From: Clostridia bacterium
Lineage (GTDB): Bacteria > Bacillota > Clostridia > Oscillospirales > Acutalibacteraceae
Length of the DNA stretch: 64,000 nt
Assembly (NCBI GenBank): GCA_017414965.1
Contig: JAFQJL010000009.1
Span: forward strand, 52,109-116,108
Direction of reading: 5' to 3'
Below the pieces are notes generated by a model. That model saw only the letters and a list, made by a program, of their open reading frames with translations. It was not told the origin of the DNA and did no database searches. A program made the position numbers and the translations under genes. This document shows positions 14,574-23,716 of this stretch, piece after piece. Numbering within the stretch: the stretch's first letter is position 1; every line of letters starts with the position of its first letter.

Positions 14574-16280
14574 TTACTTATTGCCCTTGTAATGCACGTG
14601 CAGCAGTTCGTGGGCACGATCCTTCAACACACCGTTTTCGTACATATTCAGCACGACCGGATTTTCGTTGGAACGCTTGACCATCGACTTGCGGTCGCTG
14701 TTATACAGACCATCCGCACGCTTCATCTTGTTGGGCACGTAGGCGTGCGGCTGACCGGCACCGGCCACACAGCCGCCCGGGCACGCCATCACTTCGACAA
14801 AGTCGTAGTGCACCTCGCCACTTTTCAGTTTTTCGATCAGAGCATCGGCGTTGCCCAGTCCAGACACCACCGCCACCTTGAGCTCGCGGTCACCGATGGA
14901 AACGGTCGCTTCCTTCACGCCCTCGAACCCGCGGATGCCGCTGTATTCGATCTCCTGCATTTCCAGCGAGTGATCGGCAACCACGCGGCGCAGCGCCGCT
15001 TCGGTCACACCGCCGGTCGCACCGAAGATCATACCGGCACCCGAGCTGATGGAGAACGGCAGATCCGGCGCGGACGGCGCGATCTCGTTATACTGGATGC
15101 CCAGCTCGCGAATCATACGCGCCAGTTCCTGCGTGGTGATAACGTAATCCACGTCCTGAATGCCGTCGTGCTTGAATTCCTCGCGCTGCGCCTCGTACTT
15201 CTTGGCGGTACACGGCATCACGGCGACCGAAACGGTCTTGAGGCCGCTTTCCTCGTCTGCCTTCTTGTAGTAGTCCTTAATGACCGCGCCGAACATCTGC
15301 ATCGGCGACTTGCAGGTGGACACATACGGCATAAGCTCCGGATGCTTGGTCTCGACAAACCGCACCCAACCCGGACAGCAGGAGGTAAACAGCGGCATCG
15401 AATTGTCGCCGTTTGCCAACTTTTCAACCAGTTCCTTGGACTCCTCCATAATGGTGAGATCCGCCGCAAAGGAGGTATCAAACACGGTATCGAAACCGCA
15501 CATACGCAGCGCCGTGTAGATCTTGCCCATCGTGTTTTTACCCGGCTCAATGCCAAACTCCTCGCCCAGCGCCACACGGACAGCCGGCGCCACCTGCACC
15601 ACCGTGCGGGTGTCGGGCGCGTACAACGCCTTCCAGACGTTCTTCATATCGCTCTTGTTGATGGTGATCGCCGCCGTCGGACAGACCGCCGCACACTGAC
15701 CGCAGTTGACGCAATCGGTCTCGGCAAGCGTCTTGCCGAAAGCCGGCGTCACGATCGCGTTCGAGCCGCGGTGCGCGAAATCGATCGCACCGACGTGCTG
15801 CACTTCGTTACACACGCGCACACAGTCGCCGCACAGAATGCATTTGCCCGGATCGCGAATGATCGCTACCGACGAATCGTCGATCGGCATCGGCGGGCGG
15901 GTATCCTTAAAACGAACGTGATTCAGACCGAAGCGCGCCGCCAACATCTGCAAACGGCAACGACCGTCCTTGTCGCAGATCGTGCAATCGCGGCAGTGGG
16001 AGGCGAGCAACAGCTCCAGAATCATTTTGCGATAATCGTGCAGGCGGGAGGTGTTGGTCTTAATGACCATTTTATCCGCCGGCAAGGTGGAACACGCCGC
16101 CATAATGCGACCGCGGTCGTCCTCGACCACGCACATACGGCAAGCGCCGTAGATGGAAAGTTCCGAATAGTAGCAGAAGGTCGGGACGTGAATACCGGCC
16201 TTTTGGATGACCTGCAACACGTTGCGTTCATCCGTAAATTCGACGCGAATGCCGTCGACAATCATATACTTAGCAGCCAT
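14574..16280 (-). CDS. hydA: [FeFe] hydrogenase catalytic subunit
   Basis: A 568-residue cytosolic hydrogenase that makes or uses H2 at the H-cluster. N-terminal [2Fe-2S] ferredoxin domain (about 1-75), His/Cys HCRDCTIC [4Fe-4S] site near 95-105, two [4Fe-4S] clusters in CILCGDCVRVC and CVNCGQCAAVCP (about 148-205), then the H domain with TSCCPGW (near 298), MPCTAKKYEAQR (near 355) and MACPGGCVAGAGQP (near 495), all cysteines retained. ATG at 16280 follows AAGGAGGG. It is last in an operon behind NuoF- and NuoE-like genes, so this is a multimeric NAD(H)-linked enzyme, possibly electron-bifurcating with ferredoxin. Bifurcation itself cannot be proven from sequence. Confidence 0.95.
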   Translation of the reverse strand: MAAKYMIVDGIRVEFTDERNVLQVIQKAGIHVPTFCYYSELSIYGACRMCVVEDDRGRIMAACSTLPADKMVIKTNTSRLHDYRKMILELLLASHCRDCTICDKDGRCRLQMLAARFGLNHVRFKDTRPPMPIDDSSVAIIRDPGKCILCGDCVRVCNEVQHVGAIDFAHRGSNAIVTPAFGKTLAETDCVNCGQCAAVCPTAAITINKSDMKNVWKALYAPDTRTVVQVAPAVRVALGEEFGIEPGKNTMGKIYTALRMCGFDTVFDTSFAADLTIMEESKELVEKLANGDNSMPLFTSCCPGWVRFVETKHPELMPYVSTCKSPMQMFGAVIKDYYKKADEESGLKTVSVAVMPCTAKKYEAQREEFKHDGIQDVDYVITTQELARMIRELGIQYNEIAPSAPDLPFSISSGAGMIFGATGGVTEAALRRVVADHSLEMQEIEYSGIRGFEGVKEATVSIGDRELKVAVVSGLGNADALIEKLKSGEVHYDFVEVMACPGGCVAGAGQPHAYVPNKMKRADGLYNSDRKSMVKRSNENPVVLNMYENGVLKDRAHELLHVHYKGNK

Positions 16281-16293
16281 TTCTCATCCCTCC

Positions 16294-18186
16294 TTATTCC
16301 TGCGAAATAGCACCGAAATGGCAACCCTCGATACAGGTGCCGCACTTGATACACGTTTCGGTATTGATCACGTGCGGTTGTTTGACCGTACCGGTGATCG
16401 CACCAACCGGACACATACGAGCGCACTTGGTGCAGCCCTTACATTTCTCCGGATCGATCTTCAAATTGACGAGCGCCTTGCACTGACCGGCCGGACACTT
16501 GTGGTCGACCACGTGGGCGATATACTCGTCGCGGAAATATTTGAGAGTAGACACGACCGGCGAAGCCGCGGTCTTACCCAGACCGCAAAGCGCGGTGTTG
16601 GAGATGGTATCCGCCAGCTCTTCCAGTATCGAAATATGTTCCATCGTGCCGCGACCCTCGGTGATGTCGGTGAGCAGTTCCAGCATCCGCTTGGTACCCT
16701 CACGGCAGGGCACGCACTTGCCGCAGCTCTCGTTTTGCGTGAACTGCATAAAGAAGCGCGCCACCTCGACCATACAGTTATGGTCGTTCATGACCACCAG
16801 ACCGCCCGAGCCGATCATCGCGCCAACCTTTTTCAGGCTGTCGAAATCCATGTTCAGATCCAGATGATTCTCGGTGGGGCTGATGCACAGACATCCGCCC
16901 GACGGGCCACCGATCTGAACGGCCTTAAACTCGCCGCCCTTGACACCGCCGCCGATATCAAAAATGACCTCGCGCAGCTTGGTGCCCATCGGCACTTCGA
17001 TCAGACCGGTGTTGACAACGTTACCGGTCAAAGCAAACGCCTTGGTGCCGTGGTTGCCGTCCGGACCGAACTGCCTGTACCACTCCGCACCCTTGTTGAT
17101 GATCGGTGCAACGTTGCAGAAAGTCTCCACGTTATTGAGAACAGTCGGCTTATCAAACAGACCGTGCTCGACCGTACGCGGCGGCTTGACGCGCGGCATA
17201 CCGCGGTTACCCTCGATCGAGGTGGTCAGCGCCGAGCCCTCGCCGCACACGAACGCACCGGCACCCTGGCTGATGCGGACATCGAACGCAAAGCCGGAGC
17301 CGAGGATGTTATCGCCCAACAGACCGCGCTCGCGTGCTTTCTCGATGGCAATCTTCAAACGCTCGACCGCCAACGGATACTCCGCGCGGACGTAGATGTA
17401 ACCGGTGTGCGCCTTGGTGGCGATACCGGCAATGATCATACCTTCCAGCAGCTTATGCGGATCGCCTTCCATCATCGAACGATCCATAAACGCGCCCGGG
17501 TCGCCTTCGTCGCCGTTGCAGACAACGTACTTCTCCGGCTCGGTCTGGCGCAGCACCTGCGCCCATTTCCGACCGGTCGGGAAGCCGCCGCCACCACGAC
17601 CGCGCAGCGCCGATTCGGTGATTTCGTTGATGATCTCCTCCGGCGTCATATCAAACAGCGCTTTAGCAACCGCCTGATAACCACCCTCGGCAATGTACTC
17701 GGCAATGGATTCTGCGTTCAGCTTTCCGCAATGCTCCAACGCAATACGGGTCTGGTTTTTGTAGAACGGAATGTCGTCCTGCTTGGAAAACGGCACGCCG
17801 TTGAGATCGTGGTACACCAAACGCTCGATGACCTCGTCACCAAGAATGGTTTTTTCGATGATCTCCTCGCAATCCTCCACCTTCACCTTGGTGTAAAGAA
17901 TGCCGGCCGGATCGATACGGATCAGCGGACCCTTTTCGCAGAAGCCGTGGCAACCGGACTTTTTCAGACCGATCACGTCGTCCTCCGGATCCTTTTCCAG
18001 ACGGACGACACACGGAATTTTCTGTTGCGCCATCAGCTCCTGCAGGCGAGCGTAGATCTTAAGCGAGCCGCCGGCCACACAGCCGGTACCGCCGCAAACG
18101 AGGATCTGTTTGCGTTGCGCTTTCAGCGCACGGGCAAATTCCTGCTGCTTTTGATTAAGTTCTTCACGACTACGAATAATGCTCAC
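16294..18186 (-). CDS. hydB: NADH-binding hydrogenase subunit, NuoF-like
   Basis: A 630-residue diaphorase subunit. Residues about 25-110 are a thioredoxin-like [2Fe-2S] domain (CGGTGCVAGGS, then SGCHGFCEKGPL), followed by the FMN/NADH-binding NuoF core with GRGGGGFPTGRKW near 195 and NGDEGDPGAFMDR, the CGKCVPCREG [4Fe-4S] site near 485, and a C-terminal two-cluster ferredoxin domain (CKGCTKCARMCPVG, CIKCGTCIEGCHFG). It starts with GTG at 18186, overlapping the upstream stop codon (GTGA), with GGAGG-rich sequence just before, so translation is coupled to hydC. It passes electrons between NAD(H) and HydA. Domain order matches HydB of trimeric hydrogenases. Confidence 0.95.
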   Translation of the reverse strand: MSIIRSREELNQKQQEFARALKAQRKQILVCGGTGCVAGGSLKIYARLQELMAQQKIPCVVRLEKDPEDDVIGLKKSGCHGFCEKGPLIRIDPAGILYTKVKVEDCEEIIEKTILGDEVIERLVYHDLNGVPFSKQDDIPFYKNQTRIALEHCGKLNAESIAEYIAEGGYQAVAKALFDMTPEEIINEITESALRGRGGGGFPTGRKWAQVLRQTEPEKYVVCNGDEGDPGAFMDRSMMEGDPHKLLEGMIIAGIATKAHTGYIYVRAEYPLAVERLKIAIEKARERGLLGDNILGSGFAFDVRISQGAGAFVCGEGSALTTSIEGNRGMPRVKPPRTVEHGLFDKPTVLNNVETFCNVAPIINKGAEWYRQFGPDGNHGTKAFALTGNVVNTGLIEVPMGTKLREVIFDIGGGVKGGEFKAVQIGGPSGGCLCISPTENHLDLNMDFDSLKKVGAMIGSGGLVVMNDHNCMVEVARFFMQFTQNESCGKCVPCREGTKRMLELLTDITEGRGTMEHISILEELADTISNTALCGLGKTAASPVVSTLKYFRDEYIAHVVDHKCPAGQCKALVNLKIDPEKCKGCTKCARMCPVGAITGTVKQPHVINTETCIKCGTCIEGCHFGAISQE

Positions 18187-18662
18187 AGGCCCTCCGCCTC
18201 CTTCAGCTGTTTAATAAGATCACGCGCCTTTTCCGGCGTCATCGCGGCATGCACCTCGTCGTTGACCGTACACGCCGGCGCCAGACCGCACGCGCCCAGG
18301 CAAGACACCGTTTCCACGGTGAACAGGCCGTCGTCGGTGGTCGGCTTCTCCGCCGTCACACCGAGGATCTTGCGGAATTCTTCCAATACCGGCACGCTCT
18401 TACGAACGTGACAAGCGGTACCGTCGCAAATTTTGATGATGTACTTGCCCTTGGCGTCCAGCGAGAAATTCTCATAGAAGGTCGCCACGCCGTAAATTTT
18501 CGCTTCGGGAAGTTTCAATTCCTTCGCGATGTAAGTCAAGCACTCCTGCGGCAGGTAATGATACTCTTTCTGAATATCCTGCATGACCGCAATGAGCAGC
18601 GTCGGATCATAATGGTGCTCCTGCAGAATAGCATCCAAGCGTTTCATTTCTTCGGGTTTCAC
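18183..18662 (-). CDS. hydC: Hydrogenase [2Fe-2S] subunit, NuoE-like
   Basis: A 159-residue thioredoxin-fold protein carrying one [2Fe-2S] cluster, third subunit of the NAD-linked hydrogenase. Cluster ligands are CDGTACHVR (two cysteines) and CLGACGLAP (two cysteines), with the GVATFYENF family segment before them. The likely start is GTG at 18662, ten bases after GGAGAG; an in-frame ATG five codons later is the alternative. It is first in the operon hydC-hydB-hydA and overlaps hydB by four bases. Confidence 0.92.
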   Translation of the reverse strand: MKPEEMKRLDAILQEHHYDPTLLIAVMQDIQKEYHYLPQECLTYIAKELKLPEAKIYGVATFYENFSLDAKGKYIIKICDGTACHVRKSVPVLEEFRKILGVTAEKPTTDDGLFTVETVSCLGACGLAPACTVNDEVHAAMTPEKARDLIKQLKEAEGL

Positions 18663-18718
18663 TGTATTTCTCTCCTCTCGCTCGCAACGGATACCCCGTC
18701 ACGAAACATATTCGACTC

Positions 18719-18724
18719 ATTATA
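18719..18724 (-). promoter_or_regulatory. -10 element for the hydrogenase operon
   Basis: TATAAT on the minus strand about 57 bases before the start codon. The -35 position (TGGATT region near 18743) is poor, which suggests activator or redox-dependent use; no convincing Rex box was seen. Confidence 0.45.
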
Positions 18725-18782
18725 TCATACCTTTTTTGATAAATCCAGTATTATTTTACTGAAAAACCTATAAAATTTAAAA

Positions 18783-18818
18783 AAATCCCCCGATTTTACA
18801 AAATCGGGGGATTTGTAT
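18783..18818 (-). terminator. Terminator of the sugar dehydratase gene
   Basis: Stem AAATCCCCCGATTTT/AAAATCGGGGGATTT with a T run on the minus strand, directly after the stop at 18824. Confidence 0.92.
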
Positions 18819-18823
18819 GGCTG

Positions 18824-20737
18824 TTAGGTGTTGGCTTCCTGCATCTCGCGCGATTGATCGGCGGTGCAGTTGACCTCCTCCGGCGTGTGGAAGGTGGGCA
18901 CCGTCTGGTGCATCGCCTCCTTGATCGTCGCCGGCGTCGGATCTTTGAGCGCCGCTTTCAGCAACGCCAGCTTCGCCTCCACTTCTTCGCGCTGGAGAGG
19001 CTCCTCGCGCTCAACGAAGATGAGCGAATTTTCGGTGGTTTCCAAGTGATCCACCTGCACAAGCAATTCCTCGTACAGCTTCTCACCCGGACGTAAGCCG
19101 ACCTCGCGGATCTCGATATCCACATCCGGCACCAGACCGGACATCTGGATCATATTGCGCGCCAGATCGTAGATGTGAATGGGCTTGCCCATATCCAGCA
19201 CAAACAACTCGCCGCGCTTGGCCAGCGAGCCGGCTTCCAGGACCAGCTGTGCCGCTTCCGGAATGGTCATAAAATAGCGGATGATCCGCTTATCGGTGAT
19301 GGTCACCGGACCGCCCTCGGCAATCTGCCGTCTAAACAGCGGAATAACCGAGCCGTTAGAGCCCAGCACGTTACCGAAACGCACCGCCACAAACCGCGTT
19401 TTGCTATCGCGGCGGCAACCGACGATCATCTCGCACAGACGCTTGGAGGCGCCCATCACGTTGGTCGGGTTGACTGCCTTATCGGTGGAGATAAGCACGA
19501 AACGCTCCACGCCGTACTTCTCGGCCATATTCGCCGTGTTGTAGGTGCCGAGGACGTTGTTTTTGATAACCTCGGCCGGACTTTTCTCCATCAGCGGCAC
19601 ATGCTTATGCGCCGCGGCGTGCAGTACAACGTCCGGTTTATAGGTCGCAAACACCTGTTCCAATCGCTCGACGTCGCGCACCGAGCCGATCAACACGTCC
19701 AGCGTCAGCGCCGCCCCGTAGCGACGGACCAGCTCCTGCTGAATGTCGTAGGCGTTATTTTCGTAAATGTCAAAAATGATCAAGCGCTTGGGCTGCATCG
19801 CCGCGATCTGACGGCACAGCTCGCTGCCGATAGAGCCACCGCCGCCGGTCACCAGTACGGTCTTGCCGCGGTAGAATTCCAAGGCGGTGAGGTTGTCCAG
19901 CTTGATCGGATCGCGGAACAACACGTCCTCAATGTTAAACTCACGCAGACGGCGCTTGGAATCGCCGTAGGTGTCGCCCACCGGATAATCGAAGATCTTG
20001 ATCTTGCAACCGGTTTCCTTATACTTATTATAAATCTTCTTGCGCTCGAAGCTATCCAGATCCGGCAACGCGATAACCACTTCCTGCACCGGCGATTTCC
20101 GGATGCGATCGACCACGTTATCGTCTTCCAGATAAATGGGCAGACCGTTGATGCGGCGGCCAACTTTATCCTTATCGATATCCACAAAGAACAACGGACG
20201 GTAATGCGCCTGCGGATTGCGCTGCAATTCCTCCACCAGCGAAGCGCCGATGTTGCCGGCGCCAACCACGGCAATGTTGATGCGGTGACTGTCGTTCGCG
20301 GCACTGTCCTCGTGCGTTTTCCGGCTGGCATAGATCACTTGGTACAAGAAGCGTTCCACCAGCGCCAGCAAGCAGCTGAGCAGCACCACCATCGTCGTAG
20401 AAGCAAAGCCAAAGCCGAAATCCAACAGTGCAAACAGCACCAGCAACAGACCGCAGGAGATCACATCTGCCGCCACCAAGCGCAGATAAGAGGCTACCCG
20501 CGCATAGCGCCACACCGAATGGTACACGCCCCAGACAGCACGAACGATCACCATCAGCACGATCGCCACCGCCGTGGAGATCCACGAAGCAGCGGAAAAT
20601 ACGTCGTCTTTAAAAATCAACGAGCTGGGCGTCGTCCACGCAATGAGGAACTGCAAACCCATAATCACCGAAAAAATGATAAGAGCATCCAACGAAATCA
20701 GGATGCACTTGCGCTTATCAAATCTCCACATACTCAT
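18824..20737 (-). CDS. Membrane-bound nucleoside-diphosphate-sugar dehydratase/epimerase, FlaA1/CapD/PglF type
   Basis: A 637-residue membrane enzyme. Four transmembrane segments (about residues 12-125) are followed by a nucleotide-binding Rossmann domain (INIAVVGAGNIGASL) and a short-chain dehydrogenase domain (TGGGGSIGSELCRQI near 290). The extended-SDR catalytic segments STDKAVNPTNVMGASK and AVRFGNVLGS are present; the Met-based SM(T)DK-like motif of dehydratases is represented by STDKA. Such enzymes convert UDP-GlcNAc to 4-keto-6-deoxy sugars or epimerise them for capsule, glycan or glycoprotein synthesis. ATG at 20737 follows AAAAGGAA; a longer frame upstream has no ribosome site. Monocistronic with a consensus promoter. 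The exact sugar product is unknown. Confidence 0.9.
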   Translation of the reverse strand: MSMWRFDKRKCILISLDALIIFSVIMGLQFLIAWTTPSSLIFKDDVFSAASWISTAVAIVLMVIVRAVWGVYHSVWRYARVASYLRLVAADVISCGLLLVLFALLDFGFGFASTTMVVLLSCLLALVERFLYQVIYASRKTHEDSAANDSHRINIAVVGAGNIGASLVEELQRNPQAHYRPLFFVDIDKDKVGRRINGLPIYLEDDNVVDRIRKSPVQEVVIALPDLDSFERKKIYNKYKETGCKIKIFDYPVGDTYGDSKRRLREFNIEDVLFRDPIKLDNLTALEFYRGKTVLVTGGGGSIGSELCRQIAAMQPKRLIIFDIYENNAYDIQQELVRRYGAALTLDVLIGSVRDVERLEQVFATYKPDVVLHAAAHKHVPLMEKSPAEVIKNNVLGTYNTANMAEKYGVERFVLISTDKAVNPTNVMGASKRLCEMIVGCRRDSKTRFVAVRFGNVLGSNGSVIPLFRRQIAEGGPVTITDKRIIRYFMTIPEAAQLVLEAGSLAKRGELFVLDMGKPIHIYDLARNMIQMSGLVPDVDIEIREVGLRPGEKLYEELLVQVDHLETTENSLIFVEREEPLQREEVEAKLALLKAALKDPTPATIKEAMHQTVPTFHTPEEVNCTADQSREMQEANT

Positions 20738-20818
20738 ATCGTCATTCCTTTTCTCGCCTGTAAAGGCAATCGATAGTTGCAATTGAACATATTTGAAAGG
20801 ACACACACATATATAGTT

Positions 20819-20847
20819 ATTATAGCGATATTTTCCCTAACTGTCAA
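20819..20847 (-). promoter_or_regulatory. Perfect-consensus promoter for the sugar dehydratase
   Basis: Minus strand TTGACA (20842-20847), 17 bases, TATAAT (20819-20824); 5' untranslated region about 75 bases. The remainder of 20848-20950 is AT-rich with no recognised element. Confidence 0.85.
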
Positions 20848-20951
20848 ATCCTTTCGCTAAATTTTGTATTTTTGGCAGTTTTTAGGGGATTTTTGGCTGC
20901 CCTTTCCCCTATTTGCGCGCCAGTTTTTTGAAATTTTTTTCCAAAATCCTC

Positions 20952-20980
20952 TTGACAAATGCATAGTTGAGTGGTACTAT
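20952..20980 (+). promoter_or_regulatory. Sigma-A promoter for feoA
   Basis: TTGACA (20952-20957) and TACTAT (20975-20980), 17-base spacer. The first metal-repressor-like dyad begins eight bases downstream, over the expected start site. Confidence 0.8.
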
Positions 20981-20987
20981 ACACTCA

Positions 20988-21003
20988 GTTAGCCGCGGCT
21001 AAT
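20988..21003. promoter_or_regulatory. Iron-repressor-like operator 1
   Basis: GTTAGC-CGCG-GCTAAT, a 16-base inverted repeat at the transcription start of feoA. The pattern resembles DtxR/IdeR-family half sites (TTAG...CTAA). Confidence 0.65.
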
Positions 21004-21021
21004 CATTTTTCATACTCGCTA

Positions 21022-21037
21022 GTTAGCAAAGGCTAAC
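21022..21037. promoter_or_regulatory. Iron-repressor-like operator 2
   Basis: GTTAGC-AAAG-GCTAAC, perfect six-base arms, 34 bases (about three helical turns) after operator 1 and just before the feoA ribosome site. Confidence 0.65.
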
Positions 21038-21064
21038 TGGCAGATACTGACGCAGGAGACCATT

Positions 21065-21277
21065 ATGAATTTACGCGAAGCGACCGAAGGAAAAGAGTAT
21101 ATCATTCAGCGGATCGAAACCGACGATGAGGAACTGGATGCCTTTTTGTTTTCGCTGGGTTGTTACAGCGGCGAGCCGATTACCGTCGTCAGCCACCTCA
21201 AAGGCGGTTGCGTGGTATCCATTAAGGACAGTCGCTACAACATCGATACCCAGTTAGCAGAAGTCATCTTCATCTGA
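21065..21277 (+). CDS. feoA: Ferrous iron transport protein A
   Basis: A 70-residue SH3-like cytosolic protein that supports FeoB-dependent Fe(II) import. Family features are the short beta-rich layout with LFSLGCYSGEPITVVS (residues about 28-43), KGGCVVSIKDSRYNID and the closing AEVIFI strand. ATG at 21065 follows GGAG. It precedes feoB by 98 bases; that gap contains a third copy of the repressor-like dyad. Confidence 0.92.
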   Translation: MNLREATEGKEYIIQRIETDDEELDAFLFSLGCYSGEPITVVSHLKGGCVVSIKDSRYNIDTQLAEVIFI

Positions 21278-21317
21278 GTTTCAGCGAAAATATCCGCTGA
21301 TTGCTTTTTGTCCATCG

Positions 21318-21333
21318 GTTAGCAGCCGCTAAC
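21318..21333. promoter_or_regulatory. Iron-repressor-like operator 3, between feoA and feoB
   Basis: GTTAGC-AGCC-GCTAAC, the same 16-base pattern with unrelated centre. Its position hints at separate control of feoB. Confidence 0.6.
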
Positions 21334-21375
21334 TATCGTTTCATAGTCCGTTTATATCCACGAGGAGGAACTTAA

Positions 21376-23439
21376 ATGAGAATCGCTTTAACCGGCAACC
21401 CCAATAGTGGTAAAACCACTATGTACAACGCACTGACCGGCCGCAACGAAAAAGTCGGCAACTGGGCAGGCGTAACCGTCGACAAGAAGGAGCACCCGAT
21501 CAAGAAGATCTACGCAGGCGAACTCGCCTTGACGACAGTCGATCTGCCGGGTGCTTATTCGATGTCTCCCTTCACCAGCGAAGAAAGCATCACCAGCGCT
21601 TATGTCAAAAAGGAAAATCCCGACGTAATCATCAACATCGTGGATGCCTCCAACCTGAGTCGCAGCTTGTTCTTTACCACGCAGTTGTTGGAACTCGGTA
21701 TTCCGGTGGTGGTTGCCTTAAACAAAAGCGACATCAATAAGAAAAAGGAAACCAAGATCGATATGGACGCCTTGGCTGCCAAGCTCGGTTGTCCGGTCAT
21801 CAGCACCGTTTCCACCTCCTCGGAGGGCTTGAAAGCGGTGATCGATGCGGCGGTTGCGCACACAAAGGACGCGCAAACCGCGCCGTATGTGCAAGGCGAT
21901 GTCGATCTGACCGACAAAGCGGCAGTCCAAGCGGCCGATCGCCGGCGGTTTGCATTTGTCAATGGCATTGTCGATGCCGTTGAAACGCGCAAGATCCTGA
22001 CCAAAGACAAGAACTTCGGCGATAAGATCGACGCCGTACTCACCAACAAATGGCTGGGTATTCCGATCTTTGCGGCCGTGATGTTTTTGGTGTTCTACAT
22101 CTCGCAGACCACGCTCGGCACGTGGATTGCCGAGGGCTACGAATTCGAAAACGGCACGTTCATCCCCGGCCTTGTTCCGATTTTGGAAACCTTCCAGAGT
22201 TGGGTGGGCGGTCTGCTGGAAAACGCCAACCCGCTGCTCTCGGCCATTCTGGTTGACGGCGTGATCGGCGGCGTAGTGGCGGTTGTCGGCTTCTTGCCGC
22301 TGGTGATGGTGATGTATTTTCTCATCGCTCTTTTGGAAGATTGTGGATATATGTCCCGCGTGGCCGTCGTGCTTGACCCCATCTTCAAAAGAGTCGGTCT
22401 GTCGGGCAAATCGGTCATTCCATTTGTGATCGGCATCGGCTGCGCCGTCCCCGGAGTGATGGCGAGCCGCACCATCCGCAACGAGCGCGAACGTCGCGCC
22501 ACCGCGATGCTGGCTCCCTTTATGCCTTGTGGCGCCAAGATTCCCGTGATCGCCCTATTCGCCGGCGCTTTCTTCGGCGATGCTTGGTGGGTGAGCGCTC
22601 TGATGTACTTTGCCGGTATTTTGCTCATTTTTGTCGGTGCGTTGATCATCAACAAGATCACCGGTCACAAAGCGAGAAAATCCTTCTTCATTATCGAACT
22701 TCCCGAATACAAAGCGCCGTCGCTGTGGGGCGCGTTTAAATCGATGTGCAGCCGCGGCTGGGCGTATATTGTCAAGGCGGCCACCATCATTCTCCTCTGC
22801 AACATGGCGGTACAGCTGATGCAGAGCTTTACTTGGAGCTTCCAGGTCGCCGAATCGGCAGATCAGTCCATTCTGGCGTCTATCGCCTCGCCCTTTGCCT
22901 ACCTGCTTCTCCCGATCGTGGGTGTGCTGTCGTGGCAGTTGGCGGCGGCGGCCATCACCGGCTTTATTGCCAAAGAAAACGTTGTCGGCACGCTGGCGGT
23001 GTGCTTTGTCGGTTTGGAAAACCTCATTGATACCGAAGAACTGGCGATGCTGGAAGGCGCCGGCGCCGAGGTGGCGGGCATTATGGCTATCACCAAGGTA
23101 GCGGCACTCGCCTATCTGATGTTTAACCTGTATACGCCGCCGTGCTTTGCGGCAATCGGCGCGATGAATGCCGAAATGAAGAGCGCCAAATGGCTGTGGG
23201 GCGGTATCGGCTTCCAGCTGGCAACCGGCTATACCGTTGCCTATCTGGTGTACACCATCGGTACGCTGATCGTCTCCCCTGCCGCCTTGAATATTGGCGC
23301 GGCCATCGGCGGTGCGATCGCGGTGGCGGTGATGGTTGCCATTGTGGTTGCCATTATCCTCAACACCGAGCGCAAGTTGAAAGCGGAATACGCTTTGAAA
23401 TCCAAAGAGACGAAAGCTCCCGTTTCCGCGAAAAAATAA
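21376..23439 (+). CDS. feoB: Ferrous iron transport protein B
   Basis: A 687-residue inner-membrane Fe(II) transporter driven or gated by GTP. The N-terminal G domain shows GNPNSGKTT (G1, residues 7-15), DLPGAYS (G3, about 57) and NKSD (G4, about 116), followed by the helical GDI spacer. From about residue 225 come the FeoB membrane core and Gate motifs, including the conserved GCAVPG segment and ENVVGTL near the C-terminal half. ATG at 21376 follows AGGAGGA. It is the main gene of the feo operon, which also includes a Cys-rich small protein 15 bases downstream. Confidence 0.96.
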   Translation: MRIALTGNPNSGKTTMYNALTGRNEKVGNWAGVTVDKKEHPIKKIYAGELALTTVDLPGAYSMSPFTSEESITSAYVKKENPDVIINIVDASNLSRSLFFTTQLLELGIPVVVALNKSDINKKKETKIDMDALAAKLGCPVISTVSTSSEGLKAVIDAAVAHTKDAQTAPYVQGDVDLTDKAAVQAADRRRFAFVNGIVDAVETRKILTKDKNFGDKIDAVLTNKWLGIPIFAAVMFLVFYISQTTLGTWIAEGYEFENGTFIPGLVPILETFQSWVGGLLENANPLLSAILVDGVIGGVVAVVGFLPLVMVMYFLIALLEDCGYMSRVAVVLDPIFKRVGLSGKSVIPFVIGIGCAVPGVMASRTIRNERERRATAMLAPFMPCGAKIPVIALFAGAFFGDAWWVSALMYFAGILLIFVGALIINKITGHKARKSFFIIELPEYKAPSLWGAFKSMCSRGWAYIVKAATIILLCNMAVQLMQSFTWSFQVAESADQSILASIASPFAYLLLPIVGVLSWQLAAAAITGFIAKENVVGTLAVCFVGLENLIDTEELAMLEGAGAEVAGIMAITKVAALAYLMFNLYTPPCFAAIGAMNAEMKSAKWLWGGIGFQLATGYTVAYLVYTIGTLIVSPAALNIGAAIGGAIAVAVMVAIVVAIILNTERKLKAEYALKSKETKAPVSAKK

Positions 23440-23454
23440 ACAAGGAGTCCCCTT

Positions 23455-23625
23455 ATGGAAGATTACATCATCATCGCCATTTTGGCTGTCATTGTCGGGT
23501 TGATCGTGTTTTACATCTACCGATCCAAGAAAAAAGGTAACAAATGCATTGGCTGCCCGTACAGCTCCTCCTGTCAAAAGCACGGTGGTTGCTCCGCCTG
23601 CGACAAGAGTGGCACCCCTCGGTAA
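23455..23625 (+). CDS. FeoB-associated Cys-rich membrane protein
   Basis: A 56-residue protein: one N-terminal transmembrane helix (residues about 4-22), a basic patch (RSKKKGNK), then a cysteine cluster CIGCPYSSSC...GGCSACDK (Cys at 31, 34, 40, 46, 49). This is the small FeoB-associated family found behind feoB in many Firmicutes, thought to act with FeoB in place of FeoC; its mechanism is not established. ATG at 23455 follows AAGGAG, 15 bases after feoB. Too short for most gene filters but clearly supported by position and motif. Confidence 0.9.
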   Translation: MEDYIIIAILAVIVGLIVFYIYRSKKKGNKCIGCPYSSSCQKHGGCSACDKSGTPR

Positions 23626-23671
23626 TCTTCCCTGTATTCTTTGCTATCTTCACTTTCCCGTGCAAGCATAA

Positions 23672-23716
23672 AGAACCGCCCCGATCCACCAACGGATCGG
23701 GGCGGTTCGATTTTTT
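23672..23716. terminator. Terminator of the feo operon, shared with the GH2 gene
   Basis: A 15-base stem GAACCGCCCCGATCC with its complement and a six-base loop, then GATTTTTT. Works for both convergent units. Confidence 0.93.

Noticed and set aside
18663..18780. Rex binding site before the hydrogenase operon
   Set aside because: I looked for TTGTTAA/TTAACAA-like or TTGTGAA/TTCACAA-like dyads and found only scattered half matches.
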